A stretch of DNA of 64,000 nt from contig JAPFQT010000084.1 of NCBI GenBank assembly GCA_027627225.1, forward strand, positions 722,501 to 786,500, read 5' to 3'. This document shows positions 10,132 through 22,048 of this stretch, piece by piece. Each line of letters opens with the position of its first letter. Position 1 is the stretch's first letter. This DNA comes from Congeria kusceri (lineage: Eukaryota; Mollusca; Bivalvia; Myida; Dreissenidae). The position numbers and the translations under genes were made by a program. The notes beneath the pieces were generated by a model. The model searched no databases and was not told the origin of the DNA. It saw only the letters and a program-made list of their open reading frames with translations.

Positions 10132-13100
10132 GGAACAGAACAGAACAGAACAGAACAACACGTTTATTTTCACCCAAGTATATACATATACAATAAGGGC
10201 AATATAACAAAGCTAACTATTTAATGAATTATTGACTTCCAATAATTCTTTCGTTCGATAAAGCGTTATAATGATCGATATATAAAGGGGGGTATTTACA
10301 ATAACAAGTGATAATACTAATACAGATACTAAAACTAATACTACTAATAATAATAATGATAATAATAATAATAATATTGTTATCAACATAACATCATAGT
10401 AATCGTACGCATAATAAAAGAAAAAAGGGCGATCGTAAATAGTCGTGATCGCGTCTATAATCATCATCATCTTACTGGCACATTTATTTATGGTACAAAA
10501 ATGCATTAAAAAAAAAATAAAAAATAAAAAAAATAAAAAAAAAAATAAGTTGGTAATATTTTGCATTCTAGTATATGTACATTTAACAATAGCGATAAGG
10601 CAAAGGTACATTTTAGATGATATGTTGTTAACATTTGTTATATAAACAACTGGTTAAGTAAAAAAAAAAATTAAATGACATTTATGTCGAGATGAGTGCT
10701 TGAGAATATGGGTTACACAGATGTTAAAGGATCGCATAATCACATAATTTGATACAAACCGAGATTGATTTATGATAAAGGAAGACTGAGTATAAGCAAA
10801 GGTTGTTAGGAATGTCATTGGTAGCTGGTGGCATTGGCCGTCTAAATACAGTAAAGCACAGAATCTAAATAAATAAATGCAAACATGAATTATTGACTAT
10901 TAAATGAATAGCTGTTTACAACTACGGCTTAAACTTGCTGAAAATAAAACAAATAAATTTGCTTGTATCTTTTAATAGTTGAAGCGAATCAGATGATAGA
11001 ATTGTGTTAAGGGTAGCTTCCTGAAGGTTATGCCCTAAGAAACGTTCTCTTTCAGTTTTAAAGAAATCACAGTGAAGCAGATAGTGATGTTCGGAGCCAA
11101 CTTGACCAGAGTTACAGAGTCTACATGTTCTCTGATCAAAGGGTGTTCCGTCATATCGACCTGTCTCGACTGGAAACCAGTGATTAGCAGTTCTGAATTT
11201 AAAAAGGTAATTAGATTCATATTTTGTTAGTTTTGTAAGGTAGCCTTCAAATATTGGGGCTGTTTTAAAACTTGTATATGTTTGTCCTTTATGACTTTGT
11301 TGTAGTTGAATGTGCCATTGAATTTTAAATTGTGTTAGTAATTCGGTTTTGACTTGGCGATGTATATTGTTTTGGGTTATTTGGAATTGGTTGTTCCATA
11401 AATGACTTAGGTTTACTGAGGTAAGAATTTCATTTATTTTGTTAGCCCATTTAAAGTCTGAGTTTGGCAAGTTCATCATATATTTGTAAATTTGTAGTGA
11501 TAATTTCTGGTCTTTGCCTATTAGAAGTCTATTCCAGTATGAGATCATTCGGCATTTGATGTTTAATGCTATGGGGTGTCGGCCAAGTTCGCCATATAAA
11601 AAAGCTATTGGTGTTGATTTTCGAGCATTGGTGATTTTTCTGAGAAAGTTGTTATGGACTTTTTCCAGTATATCTATGTTTTCGTAGCCAAATATTTCAG
11701 AACCATAGGTTAAAATTGGTAGTACAGTGTGATCAAATAGTTTTAGAGTGAGGTCAATTGGTAGATTTGCGTTGTTGTCACGTGTGTATAGAAGATGCAT
11801 TGCTTTGGTTGCTTGCTCAGCTATATGTTTTCTCGCATTAAGGAAAGACCCATTGCTGGATAGAGTTATACCGAGGTAGTGGTAACGATCTGTGATTTCT
11901 ACAGGATTGTAGCCTAATTTAAAATTAAAATTTTGTAGTTGTCTTGCACCGAATACTACAATTTTTGTTTTGTTTAGATTTATCTTTAGATGCCAGTTGA
12001 CACAATAATTATGAAAGATGTCTAGACTGTTTTGAAAATCTGATTTAGAGTCTGATAGAATCACCGAGTCGTCAGCATAGAGTAGGACAAGAAGTTTAAG
12101 CCACAGAGAAAGAGTTAGGGGATCTGTTAGTTCTATGCCTACCGAGCCATTATAATGCATATGTGTTTGAAGGTCATTCAGGTACAAGGAAAAGAGTAAC
12201 GGTGATAAATTTTCTCCTTGCCGGACACCAATTTCTGAGATGAAGGCTTCTGATAGGTTGCCGTTAGAAGAGATGCGTGATTTGATGTTGTGATACATAT
12301 TTTGAATTAGTTGTAGGAATTTACCATTAATGTTGTGTTTGAGGAGTTTATTCCATAAGCCAATTCGCCAGACTTTATCAACTGCTTGAGAGAAATCGAT
12401 GAAGGCACAGTATAGTTTCTGTTTTCTTCTTTTTTAGTATTTCGATTAGTGAGTGTAATGTAAAGATGTGGTCAGAGCATGAATACCCTTTTCTAAAACC
12501 AGCTTGATTTTCATCTAAACTATTATTTTCATTTAGAAATTTAGTTAATCTGTCATTTAGTAAGGATGTAAAGAGTTTACCTAAGCAGCTCAAAATAGTA
12601 ATAGGTCTGTAGTTATTTGGGTCTTTTGGGTCACTTTTATTTTTGTATATGGGTATGATAATTCCATTTAGCCAGCTTTGTGGGATAAATCCAGTTTCCA
12701 ATACACAATTAAATAATTTACAATAGACTGGAATAAGGAGATGTTTAGTAGTCTTAATGAATTCATTTAAAATGTTATCAAATGGGCTTGGTGTTTTAGA
12801 GTTTTTGAGCTTTTGGATACATTTTTCAATTTCTTCGTTTAAAATTATGGCATTTAATGTGTTATTTGTGTTGTTCAGATCTTGGTGAATTATGTCATTG
12901 AAGCGATTATCAACTATTGTGTTGGTGTTAATTTCTTTGAAATGGTCATAAAATTCTTCTAGTGTTGGTGTTATGCTAACTTTAGTTTTTGGTTTTAGTT
13001 TATTTAGAAAAGACCAGTACTGTTTAGGGTTTTTATCTGTCATAGAGCGTAGTTTATTAGACATGTTTTGTTTGCTAGCATTGATATGGAAGTTCATTGT

Positions 13101-14640
13101 GCGTTTGTAGTGTTTACTGCAATTTGTCATTCTAAGTTTGTTGTCTGGGGTTTTGTTTTTAATGTAGTAATTTTTGGCAGCATGGTAATTCTTGCGTGCT
13201 TTAGAGCATTGGGGGCCAAACCAATGTTTTTTATTTTCATGAGATGTGTTATAATAATGTTTATTGTTTTCAGGATATGTGCTGGTGTATGCCTGATTGA
13301 AGACTGATTGAAGTTCATCGGTGATGTGCTCTACTGTCTGATGGGAATGAGGGTATGTGTTCATTTGTGTTAAAATTTGTTCTACTTTGTTTAGGTTAAT
13401 ATTGTTGACAAATTGATCTGTTAATTCAGGCTTCCATTTACGTTTCTGGTTAGTGTTTGTTGGATTTTTGGTGGTTACGTTTGAGCATACTTGATGTGGG
13501 GTATTTATGGTCCAAGCAAGGGCATTGTGTCCATCTGAAAAGAGTGAATCTGTTTCAATTATATGGAAATCAGAAATATGGTAAAAGCACTCGGATGAGG
13601 CAATAACATAGTCGATGGTTGATTTATTTCTAAAAGTTAATATGTCAGTGGCATTCTCTGGAGGGAGTCTTCCATTGAGGATGAAAATGTTGGTATTTTT
13701 ACATAGGTCGATAAGGCGAAATCCGTGTGTGTTTGTGCGATGGTCTTTAGAGTTGCGATTTAGTGGACTTGATAATTTTTCGAGTGTTTTGTATTTGTCA
13801 AGTTGGCTCTGCATGTCATCATCAATATTAAAAATATCATTTAAATGGGGATCTGATATTGCATAATCTCTCATACTGCCAACTCTGCCATTAAAATCAC
13901 CTGCAAGGAATACATATTCATTTTCATTACACTTTTGGGAGATTTCATTTTCAAAGACCATGAAATCATCTTCGTTAAAAAATCTTGAGTTTTCCGGTGG
14001 GACATATACTGCTCCTAATATTAAATTTTCTTCAAATTGTGTAAATGTTTTACAAATAGAGATCCAAAGTACATATTCAGAATTAGATTGTAATATTTTA
14101 ACAAAAGGGGTCAATTCATCTTTGATAAAGATTCCAATGCCACCAGATTTCCTTTTATATTCCTGTTCTCTGTGTTTAGCTAGGTATTCAAAGTTATTTA
14201 TTTTAATAATATCATGAGTATCCGTATGAGTTTCCGATAAGCAAAGTATGTCATAATTGGTCACAAATTCAATAAATTCTGGGTAGTGTAGGCGTTTCTT
14301 GAGTCCACTAACATTTAATGTTCCTAATTTTATATTGTTTCGTTTCAGGTCAGAGAATAGTTCTATCCCCCCACTGTCCTAGTGGGAATGGTTGTTGGCA
14401 TCTGGGATCCTGTTAATATTGGTCGATTTTGGCGGCATGTTCGTGTCAGTTGGATGAGGAATGTCCCAAGGTCGTTGTAGCATCTGGGCTATCGGTTGCG
14501 AGGACTGCATGAGAATGGGAGCTCTTGGCGATACTGGAGCATGGCTGCGCGCCTGCGCTGCCCTTGGCGGATGAGGAGATACTGATTGTGTCCTCCTGGA
14601 GACATGCTTGGCACTTTGCACCAGTGGTGCAACTGCTGCT
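10132..14640 (-). mobile_element. LINE-1: 5'-truncated non-LTR retrotransposon
   Basis: It runs on the minus strand from about 14640 (5' end, inside ORF1) to about 10132. The 3' end has AATAAA (10163-10168, complement) followed by four TTCTG-type repeats instead of a poly(A) run. This 3' end and the endonuclease-plus-RT architecture suggest the CR1/Jockey group. The 3' untranslated part (10132-10921) has an (AAT)n stretch at 10322-10375 and an A-rich tract near 10505-10550. Flanking sequences at both ends match the uninterrupted paralogue at 4904-5048, which helps define the insertion. Confidence 0.85.
10922..14378 (-). pseudogene. LINE-1 ORF2: endonuclease-reverse transcriptase, one frameshift
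   Basis: This ORF encodes target nicking and target-primed reverse transcription. The N-terminal part is an apurinic-type endonuclease: 'LNVSGL', 'LSETHTD', 'AGDFNGRVG' and 'SDGHNALAW' mark its catalytic strands. RT motifs follow: 'NNYRPITILSC', 'QAGFRKGYSCSDHIF', 'FIDFSQAVDKV' (motif A), 'GVRQGENLSPLLFSLY' (motif B) and 'YADDSVIL' (motif C). A C-terminal zinc-knuckle-like segment reads 'CRLCNSGQVGSEHHYLLHC'. A one-base shift in an A-rich run near 12425-12440 separates motif A from the preceding RT motifs, so this copy cannot make the full protein unless the shift is an assembly error. The frame opens directly after an in-frame TAG (14379-14381), and no ATG precedes the endonuclease core. Confidence 0.9.
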
Positions 14641-14648
14641 AGAAGCAA
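14379..14648 (-). pseudogene. LINE-1 ORF1, C-terminal remnant
   Basis: An open frame rich in Pro, Ser and Ala ('PKSTNINRIPDANNHSH' at its end) stops at TAG 14379-14381. It is in the same frame as ORF2, which starts with the next codon. It is cut at its 5' side by the end of the element near 14640. I do not recognise a domain; the position and shared frame argue that it is the end of ORF1. The composition is clearly more GC-rich than ORF2. Confidence 0.55.
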
Positions 14649-14765
14649 CTGCTGCTAGAAGTTTGTCAAAGAGTAACACCTAGTTGTCTCCGGTGTTAAT
14701 GATCGAATTTGTTGACGACTTAGCTTGTATGATCAGCATTATTTTGGTCGCGAAAACAGTACTTT
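14641..14765. repeat. Right flank of the LINE-1 insertion (dispersed duplication, copy 2)
   Basis: 'gaagcaactgctgct' and 'ttggtcgcgaaaaca' align with 4936-5045. The 16-base stretch 'gcaactgctgctagaa' occurs twice in tandem here (14624 and 14642), once within the LINE end and once in the flank, blurring the exact junction. Confidence 0.55.
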
Positions 14766-15080
14766 TAATACGACTACTATAATTATAGTTTGACTGCTTT
14801 CATTTTATTAATATTGAATAGCACAATTATAATACGTTACATCTTATAATAGGCTTCACTTCTTTCAAACTAGATAAAATGCAATCGTCAGACGCACAAG
14901 CAATGATATAAATGGATTTAAAGTACACCAATCGAGTTTATTAAATGAACATCAGTTATTTCTGTGTGTGTATGTGTGGTGATAAACAATTTTGTATCGA
15001 GTGCACAGAGATTCGCTCACATGTGATAATCGCCTCGAAGACTTATTGTTTGGGTTACAAAAATAGTTTTAATGCAATAG
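14766..15080. other. No gene recognised
   Basis: AT-rich spacer. No repeat family, exon or RNA gene could be supported. Confidence 0.5.
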
Positions 15081-15214
15081 ACGATCCGTTCCAGAGGCGA
15101 CCCTGGGTATTTTAGTGCCCGATGTAAGCACCTGGTACACTGCACCTCGTGGGCTTGAACCTACGACGCCTCGTTTTTTGAAGCCAGTGTTTTACCACTA
15201 AACCACGGATCCGC
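15081..15214 (-). mobile_element. tRNA-derived SINE-like element
   Basis: Read on the minus strand from 15214, the head has an A-box-like 'tggtttagtggtaaaac' and a B-box-like 'ggttcaagcc' (complement of 15152-15161), spaced as in a tRNA gene. The head is followed by a non-tRNA body ending near 15081. The arms do not form a clean tRNA cloverleaf, so it is called a SINE and not a tRNA gene. Confidence 0.6.
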
Positions 15215-15319
15215 TATGAATGATATGTCTGTGCATGTCAGTACTTTATGTCTGTAATCACGTGTTCAGGGAGATATCACTATCAATAAACATAACAAGA
15301 AATGTTTGTAAAACAGGTA

Positions 15320-16035
15320 TGCCCCCTAACGGCTTAGGTTAAAAGCAATCTTTAAAATATAAAAGTTTGGTGAAGATCGGATAAAAACAGTTGGACATAA
15401 AGAGAAGAAACTATTAAAACGGAATAAATCAAGGGCGATAACTCTGCAGTTCCTGAGGCGATTTAGTTGATCATCGAACTTAGCTGAGATGTTATGCCCT
15501 CGGTGAAGATAGGATGAAAACCGGCTAAGTTATAATAATTGAAGGGCCATAACGTCACTGTTCCTGGGGTGATTTGGTCGATTATCGAACTTGATCGAAA
15601 TATAATGCCCACAAGGAGTTTCATCTAGTTTGGTGAAGATCCGATTAAAACCGTTGGATTTAGAGAACGGAAATGGCTAAAAAGTCATATTTTAAATAAT
15701 TTAAGGGCCATAACTCCACAACTCCTGGGGCGATTCGGCTGGTTATCGAATTTGGACGAAATATTGTGACAGCAAACATTTTGATGAAGTTTGGTGAAGA
15801 TCGGATGAAAACTGTTGGACTCAGTGAGCGGAAACAGTTAAACGGCCAATTTTAGATAATTCGGGGACTATAACTCCACGATTCCTGGGGCGATTTGGCT
15901 GATTATCGAACTTGGTCGATATTTTATGCCAACAAACATTTTTATGAAGTTTTGTGAAGATCCGATGAAAACTGTTGGACTTAAAATTCGGAAACGAAAT
16001 TGGTCTACCGATCGACAGACTGACCGACATTAGCA
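15320..16035 (-). repeat. Tandem repeat, about 155-165-bp units, 4-5 copies
   Basis: Repeated blocks 'gtttggtgaagatcggat', 'actgttggact', 'gggccataactcca', 'cctggggcgatttggctg' and 'attatcgaacttgg' recur near 15365, 15500, 15630, 15790 and 15945. The array ends in 'gatcgacagactgaccgac', a degenerate form of the GACGGAC tail. The 113-codon minus-strand frame over the end is repeat-derived. Confidence 0.8.
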
Positions 16036-16132
16036 AACCAATATACCTAGACATTTTCGATTGGGGCATAATTATGAAATATGCAAGTATAGCAAAAGAA
16101 TACGTCCATGTTCGAGTTAAGAAATAATTTTC

Positions 16133-16465
16133 CATTTTCGCTGTCCATCGGTCAATAAACAACGATATGGTTTTCTGATGCGTAGGAATTAAACCACGAG
16201 TGCGTTAGCCCGAGTGCTTAAATAGCCACGCATCAGAACGACAAAAGAGTTGTTTAGTGGCCGATAAACAACGACAATGCGAAAATTATTTTGATTCTAA
16301 CATGATTTGACATATATTTTTTTTTTTTTACAATTGTAATTGGAACTAGTTTTTACTATGCTCCGCTCAGAATCAGGACTTCTTTTTGCGTTGTTAATTG
16401 GGTAGTTTAACAACGATAATTTTGTTCTTTGTCTATAGATAAATTAGCGAGTATCATGTTGGAGT
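16133..16465 (-). repeat. Foldback element, copy F
   Basis: Module 2 (about 16133-16293) has the 'tctgatgcgtaggaatta' / 'agccacgcatcagaac' stem. Module 1 (about 16294-16465) has arms 'attctaacatgat' and 'atcatgttggagt' and contains a T13 run. The order and orientation match copy E. Confidence 0.85.
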
Positions 16466-17313
16466 CATTTGTTTTCTACATTTTTTCTAAGCGCACATAC
16501 ATCGCTCTCAAAACACATGTTATATTGATTACTATAGTTGTTTTAAAGCATATCGCTGGAAGTTTTGTTTATTTCATATCCAGCATGATGCACCAGCAAC
16601 AGCAACTCGTTTTTCAACTGTATATTACATTATTTGGAATTAGAAGGGGTGGACAAATCAGTCTCTGCCTACCAAACGTATACAGCTATTCTGTTAATAG
16701 TATTATGTGATAGTTAAGCTACAACAGAGATACAATTTAATGAACTTATCCATGGTACTCCTTAGTGTAGTTTTGAGAAAATGCAATAGCATGTTAATCG
16801 AAATGTTGTTATACATAAAATATTGGAGCAGTAGCAGAAATAGTCTATAGACACCTGAATAACTCAACTTTAGACTCATCAGGTACCCTTTGATTGTGTC
16901 ATGACTGAGGCTGTAAATATAACTGCTAGATGCTTTATTTTGTTCAAATCCACCACCTGTGAATGTTTTTGCATACTGCGATAAAATATTTGCAGCGCCT
17001 TCCGGATAATAATAATGCGGGTACGGATACGCTTGCGGATGAGGACATATGGAAAAGCGGCCTAATAAAACATTCTTGCTAAATCATTATAATGTTCCTC
17101 TTGGGCTGTGTCTATGACGCGACATCTAGTTATATAGAACGATTCAAAGTGCTTGTTTACTTGAGAGACTGCCATGGAATTCACGATTTCCTCGCGCACA
17201 GTGTACATGTACACTCAGCGTCAGTTTTCAGCATCGATCGATACATTACAATGTGTACGAGGATACCGTGAAACGCGTGGTTTACAAATAATGCAATTTG
17301 AACATCGAAAAGC
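16466..17313. other. No gene recognised; part related to 7862-8275
   Basis: The interval 17175-17280 shares 'cacgatttcctcgcgcacag', 'gcatcgatcgata' and 'ccgtgaaacgc' with 7960-8060. The remainder is unique AT-rich sequence. The 93-codon frame starting at 16429 begins inside foldback copy F and is not supported. Confidence 0.5.
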
Positions 17314-18203
17314 CGGGGCGGTATTCATAAAGCACCTGAGATAGATCATAATTTAGGATACACATAACTGAAAAAATTAGATTAAGCTTTATGTGAAATG
17401 AACATAAAAAAGAAACATTTGTCATAGTTTTACTAGAATAAACAATTTCAAGTGTGTATCTAACTCAAATTATAACTGAAATGGTCACAGACTTTACGGT
17501 TTACGGGTAGTTCACGATTTTAAGACATTTAATTACGTGTTCATTAAGAAGCTTTATGAGTACATGACCAGATACATAAAGTAAAAAAAAATAAATGGTT
17601 GGTTTCCGCTGACATCTCCAACAAAATCTAGGAAGGGTGGTAAAATATAACTTTTTGTCTTTAACTTTTTTTTATTCATCACGCAGTTTAAGTATACTGA
17701 ACTGCATGTAAAATGTTTAAATGCCTCCCAAAAACGAAACTGTACCTGAACTATAAATAAGGTCATAGAAAACGAGATATCTGGCTAGAAACTTCTAATA
17801 CCAGCGACAACTGCCAAACATCAGAAAAACTTTTAGGGTCGGCAGGCGAGGGGGGGGGGGGGTCGGGGTAAGCGTAAACCAATAACTTTTTTTACGCCTA
17901 ATACTTGCTTAAATCATACTGAACAATCTCGCCTTTCTTCTTAAGCCAGATAGTCAAGCTGATAAAATCAATAGTACAACCCGATAGACAGTCAGCTGTT
18001 CGGTACTAATTGGAAATCTTCCGATATTTTCGGCTGCTATCGATTTTATCTGATGATCGATACTGCCTTATATAAGATTCAATCGGTAATAAATTTTACC
18101 CTTTCATACCCTCAACAATTTTGTCTGGCTGTCCTGTTAGCGCAGTGTTTTTGCAAGAGTATATCAGTATGCAAGAGATAAAGCGACACACTACTACTGC
18201 TGC

Positions 18204-18236
<33 letters not shown>

Positions 18237-19560
18237 ATTATTATTATTATTATTATTATTATTACTGTTGTTTGGCTCTGTTTGGCAATAAATAAAAAAC
18301 TGACCACGGAAAATTGCAATTTTCCATTATGAAATGGCATCTATGACATATTGGGGATTGCACAAGCAAATTATTGTGTGGCCCCATTTGTCACCTTCGC
18401 CTATCCGTGGAGACCAGGTGTAGAGACCCTTTTCAGACAAGTTTGCGCACCCTTGTCAAAACATAATCACGTTGGCACTTAGGACTCAACAATATAATTT
18501 TAAAAACAATTAGGACAGCACCCATGTATAATGATTGTTACCAGCTGATTATACCACCGACACATATAGTGCCTGCATGAAAACATTTTTATCTGATATA
18601 TTATGCTTTAGTTAATATAGAAACTTAAAGTTAAATCATTTAAAGTTATAAAATGTAATGGTTACATTATCAGAACTTCGTACTTTCAGTTATTCTAGCT
18701 CGTTTTGTCTTAATTTAATAAAGGAATTATTGTTACGCGTATTAAAACAACTATTTATTTTTCCTTTGTTTCTTTCATTAATTTCGGGCATTATGCTGAC
18801 GTTTTGTTTTTGGATCACAATCTTGAGGCATAATTCTTATCTTTAATTAAATACTAATTGAAAGTATGTTTTCTGCTATCAATTAACATGCATACTCTGA
18901 ACTATCTCAATGTCAAATATAACGCTAATGCATTGTTAAAAAAAATACATCTAAATTTCCTTCTGGATTTCATTATCTAAAATAAGCTACACTGCAGATT
19001 ATAAGGTCTCTGATACCAAGATTCTTATATGTTTATTACCCCAAATAAACGCCGTGGGGAACATATACTGCTAGAACGGTACCAACTCGGTATCGTTCGA
19101 CAACGCTCGTTTATTTCCGTATAGAGTCACGGAAATGAATTTTAAACTATAGGTACCTCCTTTAAGTCTAAATTCACCCGCATAAAATTTTTAATAATTA
19201 AAACAAAATTAACACAACCCGAACAAGCAAAGAATGAATTTTCCAAATCCGTCTGTACTTTTCTGACAAACAAGGGGAATTTTTTTTTTATGCGATAAAG
19301 TTGAAAATGCACCATATTTTTGACCGAGTTTCTATTGATTTCTATAGGTAATAGGGTGATGTGACAAAAGTGCAAATTCCCCAGCCTACATTTTAAAATA
19401 AAATAAAATAAATGGTTCCATGTTAAAGAGCATAAAATTCTCTTTTACAAATCCGTCTGTACTTTTCTGAGAGTAAACAAGAAATGTCTTTAAAAAAGAA
19501 AATCGGCGTTGAAATTAATATTGAGATGCCATTTGTTTGCCCTTAATCTAATACAAGAGG
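17314..19560. other. Non-coding stretch with simple repeats
   Basis: A single MITE-type end ('ggggcggtattcataa') stands at 17314. A run of 13 G lies near 17851-17863, and (TAA)n/(TTA)n microsatellite near 18204-18265. The phrase 'aatccgtctgtacttttctga' appears twice, at about 19245 and 19448. No exon could be supported. Confidence 0.55.
18204..18265. repeat. (TAA)n / (TTA)n microsatellite
   Basis: 'aataataataata' passes directly into 'ttattattatta'. The tract is self-complementary and can fold into a hairpin. Confidence 0.9.
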
Positions 19561-19679
19561 ACCAAGATGATCGGTTACGTGACTTCTCGGACCCCATATT
19601 TTTCGGTCCCTACTATGGAGACTTCTCGGACGCTAGATTTTTCGGACACCATAAGAAAACTTATCGGCCCCAAAATTAA

Positions 19680-20330
19680 TTTGAGATAAACTCAATCAAA
19701 GTTGATCATGCATTTTTTCATTTTGATCAGGATGTATATATTTGTGGAGCTTATATTTGGGGAATAGATTCGCCAGCTTACACTATAAATAATATAGATC
19801 TATTTGAGGTCCTTGAATCAGATATAAACTTTTATGATAATTTAGGAACGGTTTATGTTGTAGGAGATTTAAATAGCAGAGTAGGAACAAAATTTGATTA
19901 CATTATTCAAGATAAAAATATTGACTATATTGATGATTATGATTATGTTGCAGACGTCCCCTTGTTACGGGCCACGCCGGATAAAACTTCTAATAGTCAT
20001 GGGGTTAAACTTCTTGATATGTGCAAGGTAACGAACGTGCGAATTCTTAACGGTAGATTTCATAATACTGATCGTTTTACGTTTGTTTCACAACAAGGCG
20101 CATCGGTGATAGATTATTTACTCACGAAGGAATGTAATTTTTCGATGATAAATAGTTTTACTATAGAGGATCTAAATGTATGCAGTGATCATACACCGTT
20201 AAAATTGTCTTTACTATGTAAAATCGATAATCGGGTATCGTCGTTCGAACAGTTTGTCCAATTTAAATGGAACGCAGAGAACCGAGATCTATTTCGCTCG
20301 GCACTGATAGCCAAATTACCCGAGTTAAAT
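19680..20330 (+). pseudogene. LINE-2 endonuclease part of ORF2
   Basis: The frame opens near 19680 without a start codon because the 5' part is missing. It reads through 'VYICGAYIWGIDSPAY', 'YVVGDLNSRVG' (catalytic Asp/Asn strand), 'GVKLLDMCKV', 'GASVIDYLLT' and 'CSDHTPLKL' (catalytic Ser-Asp-His) to 'KLPELN', where the nested element begins. The order and spacing match the same segment of LINE-3. The last 22 codons of the longer open frame (to 20396) are read into the inserted LINE and are not part of the protein. Confidence 0.85.
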
Positions 20331-22048
20331 CAAGTCAAGTCAACTTTATTGGTATATACCATTGTACATAACCAAAACAATCAAGAAAGAACATGATGAA
20401 CATAATAACAGTGTAAATCAAGATGAAAAGTATGTTACAAAGCGGATATGAGAAACTCATAAATAATATTCCAAACAAATTAGGTAGGTAATACACTCGT
20501 GTCACTCAGTTGTCAATAATCGGTGTTCTGTATGGCAAAGTCAGTTTTTCAGAAGTAATCATATGTTATTCTAAAATGTTAAAAAGTAATTGTTCAATGT
20601 TTTTAATGGAAACTCTATACTGAAACTACTTACACGCTAAACTACATTTAAAAATCGTACTGACAACAACAACAACAAAAAAGTTTATTTATATTATTTT
20701 TATATTTTTTATTATTTAATTTTTTTATTATTATTTTTTTTATATTTTTATTTATTTTTTTTTAAATTAATTTAGGGTACATATCCCTCTGGTAGATTAC
20801 CTAAATTAATGGATAGATAATCTTGAAGGATAGGTACTTAGAATTGATAATAAATTAATAATTTACTAATGAAATAAAAAGTAAGACTGAGTTCGAAAAT
20901 CCCTCCCTGAGGATCATCTATACGAAACGAAATTATAGGTGATCTGGAAGGAAATATATTTTCACAACTTACCCAAAGTTTAGTAATAATAATGTAATAA
21001 CTTTTTAATACTGTAATCTAAAGAGAACAAATATTAAAATGTCCAAAATCACAATATATATGTAATATTTTTCAAATCTGACAATTCAATTAGAAGAATG
21101 GCAGTAAAGTATAGACCTTATGATTCAGCTGTAAAACACAATATTATGGACAAAATAACGGTACAAATTCGTGATCCTATTAAACAATTTATAATTTTCA
21201 CAACAATCACAATGTATAACTATTTACTGGAATAATAAGTGTTACTATTAGACGCATTATATTACGCATTATTATTTCGTGACTCAAATGCTAGGCGGAT
21301 AAATTTTCCGAGGTTAATGATAGTCTTTGAATTCTTGGTTGATAATAAAATTTTAAATTTTGACAAGGAGGGCCACCTTTGATAATATTTAGGGAAGTAT
21401 TGATTTCTTAGATCTCTATAATATGGACATACTAATAAAAAGTGATATTCGTTTTCAATGACATTCATATTACACTTAGTACAAATTCTTTCATTTCTAG
21501 ATATATTTCTAAATCTGCCTTCTTCAATTAATAGTTTATGCGCTGAACAACGAAACCTTGACATTGACACTCTATCCTTATCATTAACAACAACATCTAA
21601 ATACTTCTCAAACTCTAAGTTGTCTTTAAATATGCGATAGCTTTCAAGCTTAGGAAGACGGCTAATATCACTAGCCCAATGTTGTAAACTTATATCTTTT
21701 ATACGTTGGCAAATACAGTTAACATCACTTATAGTTAAATCTAATTTGTAGTACATATATGGTAATCCTAATTCATGGAGCATTTGCTTAAGTTTGTTTG
21801 CCCAATTAGTTACATATGACTCAGTGTCATTAAATTGCATAAGTAATTTATAAGGAATCGAGTCTGGGTTCTGTTTTAATTTAAACCAGTATTTGATGAT
21901 ACGTATCTTTTTCGTAACTTCTATAGGAAATCGACCCAATTCGCCATATACTGCTGCTGTAGTAGTTTGTGGACGGACAGATAATAGCTGTTTTAAGAAT
22001 TTAAGATGAACTTTTTCGACATCAGGACTAGGATGAAACCCCCATACC
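20331..22048 (-). mobile_element. LINE-4: 5'-truncated LINE nested inside LINE-2
   Basis: A minus-strand fragment flanked by a 4-bp direct repeat AAAT (20327-20330 and 22049-22052). Removing it and one AAAT rejoins the LINE-2 protein in register ('KLPELN' continues into 'RLTDIN'). The 3' end is AATAAA (complement of 20345-20350) followed by 'gacttgacttg', a third variant of short-repeat tail. The stretch 20400-21261 is its 3' untranslated region, with a strongly T-rich part near 20690-20770. Confidence 0.85.
21262..22048 (-). pseudogene. LINE-4 RT C-terminal region
   Basis: Only the thumb and C-terminal segment survive, about 260 codons. It opens with 'VWGFHPSPDVEKVHLKFLK', which matches 'EVWGNSKSKEIERIHLKFCK' in LINE-2 and 'EIWGFNKSKEIERIHLKFCK' in LINE-3. 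It then has 'VYGELGRFPIEV' and a Cys/His cluster 'CTKCNMNVIENEYHFLLVC'. All RT catalytic motifs lie upstream of the truncation, so it cannot be active. It comes from a third lineage, more diverged than LINE-2 is from LINE-3. Confidence 0.85.

Noticed and set aside
13068..14217. Several plus-strand open frames of 79 to 85 codons
   Set aside because: They are antisense shadows of the LINE-1 endonuclease-RT frame.
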